DNA of 6,440 nt from contig JAKADI010000103.1 in the NCBI GenBank assembly GCA_021820675.1, positions 1 to 6,440 of the forward strand. The letters run 5' to 3'. Under the pieces are notes generated by a model. That model had not been told where the DNA came from. It saw only the letters and a program-made list of their open reading frames with translations, and did no database searches. Source of the stretch: Bacillota bacterium. Lineage in GTDB: Bacteria; Bacillota; Sulfobacillia; Sulfobacillales; Sulfobacillaceae. The position numbers were made by a program, and so were the translations under genes. This document shows positions 1 through 6,315 of this stretch, one piece after another. Positions within the stretch are counted from its first letter, which is position 1; each line of letters starts with the position of its first letter.

Positions 1-887
1 ATAACAAACAGCATTACCGATAGTGTGGCCCCGAACCCAAGATCCCCAGAACCTTCGAATGATGAGTTAAACATGAACATCCCCAACGTGTTGGTGTGAT
101 ACAACCCATCCGTCAAGACGTAAATCAGGTTGTAGACGTTCAGCGATCCTACCGCTGCCAACAATACATCGACCGTGACGCTCGGAGCGATCATCGGAAA
201 GGTTACAAAGCGGAACACACTCCAAGCACTGGCTCCATCAAGTTGGGCGGCTTCATACATCTCTACGGGGATGGCATTCATTCCAGATAAATAGACTAAG
301 ACGGTAAATCCCAAACTCGCCCACACTTGGACAAAGATCACCAAAGGTAGTGCCCAGGTATTGGATCCAAAAAACGCACTCGTTGCGTGAAAGATATGCA
401 GGAGATTGGCAGCGGGTCCCCCAGAGGGATTGAATATTAACGCCCACAGAAGACCTACCACGGTAACGCCTAGTACGGCCGGCAGGAAGATTAGTGCCCT
501 AAAAAACCCGACACCGGGTATCCGACGGCGTAACATTTCCGCCATCAACAGCGCGAGCACATTTTGAATGACCGTGACAGCTACTGCGAAAATCAGCGTA
601 TCGACTATCGAACCCGCGACGCCAGGCCAATCTATGGTAAAAGCCTGAACGTAATTTTGAAACCCCACAAAGTTCGCGGGAATGCCCGGTACTGCCGTGA
701 AGTTCGTTAGCGAAACGACCACCGTGGCCGCCGCGGGCACGATGCTCAAGACCAAATAAATGGCCGCACCAGGAAACATTGTGAGATACATCATGACCCG
801 GGCTCGTCCGCGAAATACCCCAGCGTTAACGGACCGGACTGTCTTTGTCGTGAGCCTTGCTCCGTTAACCATCATGTTTTCTGCCAT
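1..887 (-). CDS. Sugar ABC transporter permease, MalF/UgpA type (3' end cut by window edge)
   Basis: Inner component of a carbohydrate importer, forming the membrane channel with a second permease. Translating the minus strand from the ATG at 887 gives 295 residues open to the window edge. Visible hydrophobic segments lie near residues 33-60, 93-117, 130-152, 178-201 and 236-258. The family hallmark EAA loop, which docks the ATPase, is clear: YEAAQLDGAS at 211-220, then FPMIAPS at 230-236. MalF-type permeases (COG1175) are usually about 290-320 residues, so only a short C-terminal tail is missing. The ATG is 2 bp after the binding-protein stop, and a ribosome site AGGTGA (898-903) lies inside the end of that gene, so the two are co-transcribed and probably translationally coupled. 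ATG codons at residues 5 and 6 are possible but less well spaced. Family is secure; the transported sugar is not known. Confidence 0.93.
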   Translation of the reverse strand, partial: MAENMMVNGARLTTKTVRSVNAGVFRGRARVMMYLTMFPGAAIYLVLSIVPAAATVVVSLTNFTAVPGIPANFVGFQNYVQAFTIDWPGVAGSIVDTLIFAVAVTVIQNVLALLMAEMLRRRIPGVGFFRALIFLPAVLGVTVVGLLWALIFNPSGGPAANLLHIFHATSAFFGSNTWALPLVIFVQVWASLGFTVLVYLSGMNAIPVEMYEAAQLDGASAWSVFRFVTFPMIAPSVTVDVLLAAVGSLNVYNLIYVLTDGLYHTNTLGMFMFNSSFEGSGDLGFGATLSVMLFV

Positions 888-889
888 GG

Positions 890-2203
890 TTACTTAATCA
901 CCTGTGGCCAGTTTTGTTGATACATGGTGGCGACTTGTTTGGCGGTATAAGTACCCGCGTACATGCCTAGTTGCAATTTAGGCCAATTAGAGACTTGATC
1001 CCAGTATGGGCCGTTGGCTGGTAGGTCCGGAAAGATTTTTGCGACATTCACACCTTTCCCATACCAGTGTCCCATGGACGACTGCGAGAACGAGTGGTAA
1101 GTTCCACGGATCCGACTTGGGGTAATACCCACAGCATTAACGTACTGCTGATATATTTTCTGCGATGCGAAGAAATTCAGCCACTTATAGGCAGCCGCTT
1201 TATTGGGAGCATTTGATAGCACTACCCAGGTCAAATCTCCTGAAATCAGAGGGACATTGTTGGCCGGGTTATTGCTACCTGGCAAAGGAAAGAATCCGAC
1301 TTGCATTTTTGGGTTCGCCGTGTGAACAGCGGCTAAATCCCACGATCCATCAAGCAGCATGGCGGATTTACCGGCGGCAAAGTCACCCGGCATGGATTGC
1401 CAGGGAACCCCCTGAAAGTTCGGCTCGAGATATTGCATAATGGTTTTTTCACGATGCATAACGGTGAGGAAATATGGACTGGTCCAGGTGGTCTTGCCGG
1501 TACCCAGAGCCGTGGTCAAATTAGCGCCAGGAACGTGAGGGCGCCAAACCTCCTGCATGAGGGGTGCGTAAATGAATTGCAAATAAGCGGGGCCAACATC
1601 TTGTAAACCATCAAACAGCGGGGTTATCCCTTTGCTCTTCAATGTCTTACAAAGAGAAATGAATGCACTATAGGTATGAGGAACGGTCAAACCGTATTTC
1701 GCAAAAATTGCCTTATTGTAGAAGACGCCCCATGTGTATGTGCCGGTCACCAGACCAACGAGCTTACCTTTATAAGTTTCGGTCGCGTTAATGGTTGGCG
1801 AAAACTTTTTTACCCAGGGTTGATTATTTAGCGGAACGTACAAACCACGAGTGCCCCAAAGCTGCTCATTCGTCATGTTGGTTGTGCTAGGGTGTGCGGG
1901 TAATGGTTGAATAGGCCCAGTTCCCATAATGTCAACGGTATTACCCCGGATGGATGTCGATTCAAGTGTGGCATACGGTCCACTGCGATCAGCTGCTGTC
2001 TGCAGTGTCACTTTGATCCCGGGATATTTCTGGTGAAACTCCGCGTCGATCTTCTTCATGACCGTGACCGCCGGAGGATTCACCCACATGACAATTTTAA
2101 GGGTTTGGGGTCCTGATGACGCTTGGGAGCTTGTTGTTCCGCACCCTGCTAAAGCAAGAATTCCACTGGCTGCCATGGACCCAATGAACATTGGTTTCTT
2201 CAC
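890..2203 (-). CDS. Extracellular sugar-binding lipoprotein of ABC importer (family 1 solute-binding protein)
   Basis: Captures the sugar outside the cell and delivers it to the permeases. The 437-residue product starts with a short lipoprotein signal: KK at 2-3, a hydrophobic stretch 5-19 and lipobox LALAGC with the lipidated Cys at 21, then a Ser/Thr-rich linker. The mature part follows the MalE/UgpB pattern: a first beta strand and helix at 34-61, GVFYNKAIFAKYGL (159-172, the usual 'YNK..F...G' segment), FAAGKSAMLLDGSWDL (275-290) and a C-terminal helix KAAAYKWLNFFAS (335-347). Length is typical of the family. The start is GTG at 2203, supported by AGGGAGGG at 2213-2220, 9 bp upstream. An ATG at 2211 is out of frame and too close to that site. 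It heads the left arm, divergent from the catabolic genes, so its ligand is probably the sugar processed by the right arm. This link is inference. Confidence 0.94.
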   Translation of the reverse strand: MKKPMFIGSMAASGILALAGCGTTSSQASSGPQTLKIVMWVNPPAVTVMKKIDAEFHQKYPGIKVTLQTAADRSGPYATLESTSIRGNTVDIMGTGPIQPLPAHPSTTNMTNEQLWGTRGLYVPLNNQPWVKKFSPTINATETYKGKLVGLVTGTYTWGVFYNKAIFAKYGLTVPHTYSAFISLCKTLKSKGITPLFDGLQDVGPAYLQFIYAPLMQEVWRPHVPGANLTTALGTGKTTWTSPYFLTVMHREKTIMQYLEPNFQGVPWQSMPGDFAAGKSAMLLDGSWDLAAVHTANPKMQVGFFPLPGSNNPANNVPLISGDLTWVVLSNAPNKAAAYKWLNFFASQKIYQQYVNAVGITPSRIRGTYHSFSQSSMGHWYGKGVNVAKIFPDLPANGPYWDQVSNWPKLQLGMYAGTYTAKQVATMYQQNWPQVIK

Positions 2204-2242
2204 CGTCTCATGCCCTCCCTAAAAAATGAGTAACATTCTGAA

Positions 2243-2267
2243 AGAACGTTCTATTCGGTCTATTTCG
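2243..2267. promoter_or_regulatory. Palindrome plus tandem CTATT elements near the binding-protein gene
   Basis: A perfect 10-bp palindrome AGAACGTTCT (2243-2252) runs into CTATTCGG (2251-2258) and CTATTTCG (2260-2267), two near copies 9 bp apart. Read on the minus strand these are CGAATAG and CGAAATAG, resembling CGAGAATAG of the 13-base repeat at 2302-2314 but in the opposite orientation. They lie about 50-65 bp upstream of the GTG start of the binding protein, a sensible place for a repressor site. Their role as extra half-sites for the DeoR protein is inferred from similarity only. Confidence 0.35.
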
Positions 2268-2301
2268 TGCAAAGTAGACACAAGAAACACGGAATTTTTC
2301 G

Positions 2302-2314
2302 TTAGCGAGAATAG
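2302..2314 (+). promoter_or_regulatory. Candidate DeoR operator, copy 1 (TTAGCGAGAATAG)
   Basis: This 13-base sequence recurs exactly at 5271-5283; with one mismatch the match extends to 16 bases, TC(G/A)TTAGCGAGAATAG. The flanks form an imperfect dyad, TTTTTCG-TTAG-CGAGAA, as expected for a dimeric repressor. It sits between the two divergent starts, and the only other copy is in the aldolase leader, so both copies lie in control regions and none in a coding region. DeoR-family operators often contain TTCG/CGAA-like cores. Assignment to the repressor encoded at 3457-4287 is inference. Confidence 0.5.
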
Positions 2315-2444
2315 TGAGTGATTGCTGGATAACATAATAGCATAAATGATTGATTTGTTGCATAATAAAAGTGGATTCTTTATGTTTTTTGTAGATTTTA
2401 GACAAACTATGGATTGTTTTCGCTCAATAAATCATTCGTTTATC

Positions 2445-2452
2445 AAAGGGGA
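2445..2452 (+). promoter_or_regulatory. Ribosome binding site setting a TTG start
   Basis: AAAGGGGA lies 7 bp before a TTG at 2460. The two in-frame upstream ATGs (2346 and 2409) have no comparable purine-rich site, and the 38 residues they would add are encoded by AT-rich promoter-like DNA. This is the main reason for starting the SIS protein at 2460. Confidence 0.55.
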
Positions 2453-2459
2453 TGGTCCA

Positions 2460-3500
2460 TTGCAAGGGACACAGGTATATGATCTTATCCAGCATCAAGC
2501 CTTAGCCTGGCAAGAAACGTCACCATTCACAATACCGCTTCCCGGTCCTGGACCGTATGTTTTCAGTGGTAGCGGATCTTCGTATTACCTCGCTCAGACG
2601 GCTGCGCATTTTGCCTTGTTGCTAGGGTTAGATGCCCGGGCTCAGGCCTCGACTGACGTGATTCTTGAGCCGGAAACGATGTTACGCGGAACCGGATGCC
2701 TCGTTATCATTTCACGATCGGGTACGACAACCGAGGCGTTGTGGGCCGCCTCACGAGGAAAAGAGAAAGGGTGGCCTGTGGTAGCCGTGACGTGCCATGC
2801 TGAGAGCCCTCTCGTCAAAGTCGCCGACTTCACCATGGTCTCGCCCCAAGGCGAAGACCACACGATTGTCATGATAAAATCGTTCAGTAGCATGCTCTTT
2901 TTGTTACAAAACAGTTTATTGCTTACCGTCGGAAAGTCCGAGTTCCTTGACCATTTCTCCCGTGTGGTTGATGAGGTCGTTCAACACACGATGGCCGTCA
3001 TCCCCCAAGTCTTTGAGCCCACTCGACCCCGCCGCCTCTATCTGCTTGGCAGTGGGGTGCGATTCGGCATTGCGCAAGAAGGAGCCTTGAAGGCTCAGGA
3101 AATGTCGAATCAATGCGCCATGGCTTATGTTCCCATGGAATTTCGCCACGGTCCTTGGGGCAGTGTGACGCGGGAGGATCTCGTCGTTGTCTTAGGTCAG
3201 ACAAGACACCGGTCGTTAGAACACGATGTCGTGCAGGATTTGTTACGCAGGACCGATAAGGTGATTGGTATCGCGCAACAAGAATGGTTTAACGCGAATC
3301 CCATGCATCCGGCCATTGTTCTCCCGGCGAATTGGAGTGATATCACCTTGGGGCCACTGGCCATTATCCCCTTGCAAATTCTGGCATGGCATTGGACGAT
3401 TGCGGTGGGGAAAGATCCGGATCATCCTGACAATATTACCCAGGTGGTGCAATTACATGATCGACCCACTCATCACGTCTCATCCGAAAAACGCCCATGA
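2460..3500 (+). CDS. Double-SIS-domain sugar-phosphate isomerase/deaminase (AgaS/FrlB/GlmS-C group)
   Basis: Cytoplasmic enzyme of the SIS family (COG2222), which isomerises or deaminates phosphorylated amino sugars or fructosamines. From the TTG start it has 346 residues, normal for the group. First SIS domain: FSGSGSSYYLAQTAA (35-49, phosphate-binding loop) and ISRSGTTTEALWA (84-96). Second SIS domain: YLLGSGVRFGIAQEGALKAQE (194-214) and MEFRHGPWG (226-234), the conserved active-site segment. The C-terminus has DPDHPDNITQVV (319-330), the usual 'NPD.P.N...VV' tail. There is no glutaminase domain, so it is not a glucosamine-6-phosphate synthase. The context of sugar-1-kinase and aldolase suggests an AgaS-like step giving a ketohexose 6-phosphate, but a FrlB-like deglycase cannot be excluded. 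Its 3' end overlaps the repressor gene by 44 bp. An alternative start at 2346 would give 384 residues. Confidence 0.87.
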   Translation: MQGTQVYDLIQHQALAWQETSPFTIPLPGPGPYVFSGSGSSYYLAQTAAHFALLLGLDARAQASTDVILEPETMLRGTGCLVIISRSGTTTEALWAASRGKEKGWPVVAVTCHAESPLVKVADFTMVSPQGEDHTIVMIKSFSSMLFLLQNSLLLTVGKSEFLDHFSRVVDEVVQHTMAVIPQVFEPTRPRRLYLLGSGVRFGIAQEGALKAQEMSNQCAMAYVPMEFRHGPWGSVTREDLVVVLGQTRHRSLEHDVVQDLLRRTDKVIGIAQQEWFNANPMHPAIVLPANWSDITLGPLAIIPLQILAWHWTIAVGKDPDHPDNITQVVQLHDRPTHHVSSEKRP

Positions 3501-4287
3501 GCGGCAGCAAGCGATTTTATTGTTGTTAAAACATACCGGTATGGTCAGGGTCCAAGAATTGGCCGACATCTTTTTGTGCTCCTTGGCTACAATCCGGAGG
3601 GATATCCAACATTTGGTGACGCAAGAACCCCAAATCCGTCGCTATCATGGAGCCATTGCCTTGGCACCTGACGCCGCGGAACAACGCTTTGATGATAAAA
3701 CGGCGTTCTATCCCGAAGAAAAAGAGGATCTGGCCCGGTTGGTCGTCGAATGGCTACCGGACCGCGCCGTGGTGGGGTTAAATGGCGGAACCACCACGAC
3801 CCGGGTAGCGGCTCACATTGCTCAACATCCCAAAGGACTAACGGTCGTCACCAATGCGATTAACATCGCCTATCAGTTGGCCCAAGCCGACGTGTCGGTC
3901 GTCGTAATTGGAGGGGATTTACGGCCCTTCAATTACGAAACGACGGGAACCATGACTATTCAAGGATTGTCTAGCTTGCATTTAGACTGGGCGATTCTGG
4001 GAGCAAACGGGGTTCACCCCCGAATTGGGATTACGACCACGGCGAATGACGAAGCGGTGTTGGGACAAGGTTTCCGTCAGGCCACCGATCAGGTGTTGAT
4101 CATTGCTGATCATAGTAAGATCGAATCCCATGCCTTGTACCGAATGTTGGAATGGTCCGACGTGGACTATTTGGCGACAGGTATGATGGCGGCTCCTTTG
4201 CTGCGTCATTGGCCGCTTATGCCTGAACCCGTGATGAACACCCGCCAAACCGTCGGAATTTGGAAAATGGATGGGCGAGGAGGATAA
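3457..4287 (+). CDS. DeoR-family transcriptional repressor of sugar metabolism
   Basis: A 276-residue DNA-binding regulator that normally represses a sugar operon until a phosphorylated sugar binds. N-terminal winged helix-turn-helix: ERQQAILLLL (15-24), then VQELADIFLCSLATIRRDIQHL (32-53, with the family recognition helix TIRRD) and RRYHGA (61-66). C-terminal effector domain (DeoRC, related to ribose-5-phosphate isomerase): LNGGTTTTR (108-116), VVTNAINIAYQLA (130-142), GGDLRP (152-157), GANGVHPRIGITT (182-194), EA (199-200) and ADHSKIE (217-223). The usual 'LD.GTTT' has Asn109 in place of Asp. The start ATG at 3457 is chosen because AGGTGG (3442-3447) precedes it by 9 bp and it begins just before the conserved ERQ segment; a longer frame to 3265 would be out-of-frame translation of the SIS gene. 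It probably controls its own operon and the transporter genes. Confidence 0.93.
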   Translation: MIDPLITSHPKNAHERQQAILLLLKHTGMVRVQELADIFLCSLATIRRDIQHLVTQEPQIRRYHGAIALAPDAAEQRFDDKTAFYPEEKEDLARLVVEWLPDRAVVGLNGGTTTTRVAAHIAQHPKGLTVVTNAINIAYQLAQADVSVVVIGGDLRPFNYETTGTMTIQGLSSLHLDWAILGANGVHPRIGITTTANDEAVLGQGFRQATDQVLIIADHSKIESHALYRMLEWSDVDYLATGMMAAPLLRHWPLMPEPVMNTRQTVGIWKMDGRGG

Positions 4288-4289
4288 CG

Positions 4290-5177
4290 ATGATTTATTC
4301 GGTGACCTTTAACCCCTCGTTCGATATGGTGTTCTCCTTAAATCCAGCATTTCATCCGGGAAACACCTACGACCACATTCCCTGGTTGGGCCACGCTGGC
4401 GGTAAAGGCAATAACGTGGCCCGGGCCATCAAGCAACTAGGCGGTCCGGTGACGGCTGTCGGATTTTATGGCGGAGCGGTCGGGGCCATGATTCAACGAC
4501 TGTTGAGCCTGCAGCAAATTCCTTGCCTGGCTGCGTCAGTGTCAGAATCATCTCGAGTGTGTCTAACACTCTTAACAGAAGACGTCACGGAAATTCGCGG
4601 GCAAGGTCCCGAAGTATCAAGACATACCAGCCGGACTCTTTTACAGCGATTACGGTCCCAACTGAAGTCAAGCGACTGGATCACGTTATCCGGCAGCCTT
4701 CCTCCCGGTCTCACTGCAGATGACGTCATCGAGTGGGTAACGACGCTGCGGCCGCATTGCCAAGGCATCGTTGCCGACCTCTCTGGAGACAATCTGCTCG
4801 CAGCCTATGAAGCAGGGGTTAAAGCCATTTGTCCAAACCTCACCGAGTTTCAACAACTGCCGGATAATGCCCCCAGCTTGCGCCTTGCGCACATTTTGGT
4901 GACTGAGGGTCCGGATGGGGTGTTGTGGTATCCCCTCTCTCATACCTCGCGACGAAGAATATTTGCCCCGGTGGTTCCAACCAGAAACCCTGTCGGCGCA
5001 GGAGATGTCTTCGTCGGTGCGCTAGTATATTCTTTGTGGCAGCGCCAAGATTGGGATCGTGCGCTTATTCGAGCCGTTGCCGCGGCGTCAGCGAGCGTAG
5101 TCACGGACGGAGTGGGCGACATTGATGGGGCCTTATTGCAGGAAATTATGCCCCAAGTTTACATCGGAACGCCTTGA
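4290..5177 (+). CDS. PfkB-family hexose-phosphate kinase (1-phosphofructokinase / tagatose-6-phosphate kinase type)
   Basis: Cytoplasmic ATP-dependent kinase expected to phosphorylate a ketohexose phosphate to the bisphosphate cleaved by the aldolase. The 295 residues show the FruK/LacC layout: YSVTFNPSFD (3-12), GHAGGKGNNVAR (34-45, first PfkB signature with substrate-contact Gly/Lys), LSGSLPPGL (133-141), CPNLTEF (181-187), VTEGPDG (204-210) and NPVGAGDVFVGAL (233-245), where D239 is the expected catalytic base and GAGD the anion hole. Family members run about 300-315 residues, so this is slightly short but intact. ATG at 4290 has GAGGAGG (4277-4283) 6 bp upstream and follows the repressor stop by 2 bp, so they are one transcript. 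In-frame ATG at 4260 would overlap the repressor and lacks a ribosome site. Fructose-1-phosphate and tagatose-6-phosphate cannot be told apart from sequence; the SIS neighbour favours the latter. Confidence 0.91.
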   Translation: MIYSVTFNPSFDMVFSLNPAFHPGNTYDHIPWLGHAGGKGNNVARAIKQLGGPVTAVGFYGGAVGAMIQRLLSLQQIPCLAASVSESSRVCLTLLTEDVTEIRGQGPEVSRHTSRTLLQRLRSQLKSSDWITLSGSLPPGLTADDVIEWVTTLRPHCQGIVADLSGDNLLAAYEAGVKAICPNLTEFQQLPDNAPSLRLAHILVTEGPDGVLWYPLSHTSRRRIFAPVVPTRNPVGAGDVFVGALVYSLWQRQDWDRALIRAVAAASASVVTDGVGDIDGALLQEIMPQVYIGTP

Positions 5178-5198
5178 TTTTAAGGGTTTTAAGGCGTT
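5168..5198 (+). terminator. Stem-loop at the end of the kinase gene (weak or partial terminator)
   Basis: AACGCCTT (5168-5175) pairs perfectly with AAGGCGTT (5191-5198) across a 15-base loop, and the left arm includes the first base of the kinase stop codon. Only TTTCTT-like sequence follows, not a long T run, so it may be an attenuating terminator or a 3' stabiliser separating the first three genes from the aldolase. Confidence 0.45.
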
Positions 5199-5230
5199 TC
5201 TTAGAGTTCATCATAAACCAGGGTGGGTTT

Positions 5231-5260
5231 TTGTTCTGTCTTTGGGAATCGCACTACAAC
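5231..5260 (+). promoter_or_regulatory. Possible promoter for the aldolase gene
   Basis: TTGTTC (5231-5236) and TACAAC (5255-5260) are separated by 18 bp in the 141-bp gap before the aldolase gene. Both hexamers are imperfect. The predicted start of transcription, near 5267, falls against the repeated TTAGCGAGAATAG element, which suits repression. This is a guess from spacing and position. Confidence 0.3.
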
Positions 5261-5270
5261 CAGCGTCTCA

Positions 5271-5283
5271 TTAGCGAGAATAG
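5271..5283 (+). promoter_or_regulatory. Candidate DeoR operator, copy 2 (TTAGCGAGAATAG)
   Basis: Exact second copy of the 13-base element at 2302-2314. It lies 35 bp upstream of the aldolase ATG. Here it is enclosed by a perfect dyad, CGTCT (5264-5268) and AGACG (5282-5286), and has an inner partial dyad TCTCA-TTAG-CGAGA. Placement in a second control region of the same locus is the main argument for a shared regulator. Confidence 0.5.
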
Positions 5284-5318
5284 ACGACACACCCACGGCA
5301 TAGACAGGAGGTCATTTG

Positions 5319-6134
5319 ATGCCCCGTTCTTCATTAAAAGACAAATTGAGGGATTATGCACAGTCCCATCGCGTCCTGTTAGGGGTTAATGTTGATAATC
5401 TGGAAATGTTACTCGGAATTGCTCACGCTCTAAAGAAAGATTCTGTCCCTTTATTTGTGCAACTCACCCCCGAGAGTCTTGAAATATGGGGATATGATGT
5501 GATGACGGCGGCTATGGCTGCCACTTTGGATCCGTTGCCCACAACCGTGGGTTGGCATTTAGACCATGCGACGTCCCTAGATGACATTGCTCGGGCCTTG
5601 GACTCAGGCTTTACATCGGTCATGTATGACGGATCCGCCCTCCCCCTCAAAGAGAATATCCGGAATACGCAAACGGTCGTGCAGTGGGCCCGCACGTATG
5701 GCGCTTTAGTGGAGGCTGAAATTGGTCATGTCCATAAACCGGGAGAGCCTCCGGAATGGGCACAGCTGACAACACCGGAAGAAGCGCTCACCTTTGTTGA
5801 AGCCACTGGCGTCGATATGCTCGCGGTGGCCATTGGCAACCATCATGCTACACACGTAGCCAATTTCCAGGTCGATATCGACCGACTCGCTTCGATTCAT
5901 GCGGCCTGTCCCGTGCCGCTTGTCCTTCACGGCGCTAGCGGTATTCATTCCGAGCTTTATCCTCGCCTTCGGACATCAGGTATAACGAAAATGAATTTCG
6001 GCACAGAGTTTCGAACGGTCTGGTGGCAGACCATCCAAGATATGCCTATTGGTAAACCTCGGGAGGTACAAGCGGAAATCAGTCGACGCATCGCGGACGC
6101 CATCCGTCGAAAATGGGATCAACTGTCACAATGA
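5319..6134 (+). CDS. Class II (zinc) fructose/tagatose-bisphosphate aldolase family protein
   Basis: Expected to split a ketohexose bisphosphate into dihydroxyacetone phosphate and glyceraldehyde 3-phosphate, ending the local pathway. The 271 residues follow the GatY/KbaY/Fba class II plan: VNVDNLEML (23-31), HLDHATSLDD (80-89, with catalytic D82 and zinc ligand H83), FTSVMYDGS (98-106), VEAEIGHV (131-138), AVAIGNHHATH (169-179, H176 aligning with the second zinc His), LVLHGASGI (201-209, H204 the third zinc His) and ITKMNFGTEFR (222-232, phosphate-binding N and T). Length is slightly below the usual 280-290. Unusual points are ALP at 107-109 where HLP is common and HHATH in place of the usual HG. 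ATG at 5319 is preceded by AGGAGG (5306-5311) 7 bp upstream; the TTG at 5316 is too close. The fold and chemistry are well supported, the sugar stereochemistry is not. Confidence 0.9.
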   Translation: MPRSSLKDKLRDYAQSHRVLLGVNVDNLEMLLGIAHALKKDSVPLFVQLTPESLEIWGYDVMTAAMAATLDPLPTTVGWHLDHATSLDDIARALDSGFTSVMYDGSALPLKENIRNTQTVVQWARTYGALVEAEIGHVHKPGEPPEWAQLTTPEEALTFVEATGVDMLAVAIGNHHATHVANFQVDIDRLASIHAACPVPLVLHGASGIHSELYPRLRTSGITKMNFGTEFRTVWWQTIQDMPIGKPREVQAEISRRIADAIRRKWDQLSQ

Positions 6135-6238
6135 AAATCTTACAGAATTTTGTGCAATGGCACCTGCGCTGGCTGACCCGTTAGGGCTTGCGGATTAGTC
6201 CCCATGACCACTAGGCCAGCTTCAGAAGTGGGTGAGAA

Positions 6239-6272
6239 CAGCCATCCCTATAACTACTCGAATGGGTGGTTG
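6239..6272 (+). repeat. Inverted repeat, 9-bp stem
   Basis: CAGCCATCC (6239-6247) pairs with GGGTGGTTG (6264-6272) through seven Watson-Crick and two G-U pairs over a 16-base loop. The G-U pairs mean it would fold better as RNA from the plus strand. No T run follows, so it is not a terminator. Confidence 0.45.
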
Positions 6273-6289
6273 CTGCACCGCTGGAGTCA

Positions 6290-6301
6290 ATACGGCCGTA
6301 T
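6290..6301. repeat. Perfect 12-bp palindrome ATACGGCCGTAT
   Basis: A self-complementary 12-mer in the gene-free tail, 17 bp after the 9-bp stem. It could be a protein site or part of a folded RNA. No role can be assigned. Confidence 0.4.
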
Positions 6302-6315
6302 CTACACGTTGCTGA

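Larger units (their letters stand above)
2204..2459. promoter_or_regulatory. Divergent intergenic control region
   Basis: An AT-rich 256-bp stretch between the binding-protein gene (minus) and the SIS gene (plus). It should hold promoters for both arms. For the minus strand a weak candidate is TATTAT (plus-strand ATAATA, 2334-2339) with GCAACA 17 bp upstream. For the plus strand, candidates are TTGCAT (2358-2363) with TATGTT (2381-2386), spacer 17, or TAGACA (2399-2404) with CTCAAT (2423-2428), spacer 18. None is a strong match, which would fit a regulated or activated promoter. The region also contains the repeated CGAGAATAG-type elements listed separately. Open frames crossing it look unconstrained and are not called. 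Confidence 0.6.

Noticed and set aside
253..447. Minus-strand frame inside the permease gene, and similar frames opposite the other genes
   Set aside because: These are alternative-frame or antisense readings of genes with clear family motifs and show no start signals or recognisable domains.
2200..2211. Three-codon upstream frame ATG-AGA-CGG-TGA overlapping the GTG start of the binding protein
   Set aside because: The ATG is only 1 bp from the purine-rich site, too close for initiation; the GTG at 2203 has the right spacing.
2208..2405. 65-residue minus-strand frame across the divergent region
   Set aside because: It spans the AT-rich control region, has no ribosome site, ends inside the ribosome site of the binding-protein gene and looks like no known protein.
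5174..5389. 71-residue plus-strand frame between kinase and aldolase
   Set aside because: It overlaps the stem-loop, the promoter and operator candidates and the start of the well-supported aldolase gene in another frame.
6131..6184. 17-residue frame starting in an ATGA overlap with the aldolase stop
   Set aside because: Very short, without a clear ribosome site of its own, and it ends in the structured tail; the overlap is probably chance.
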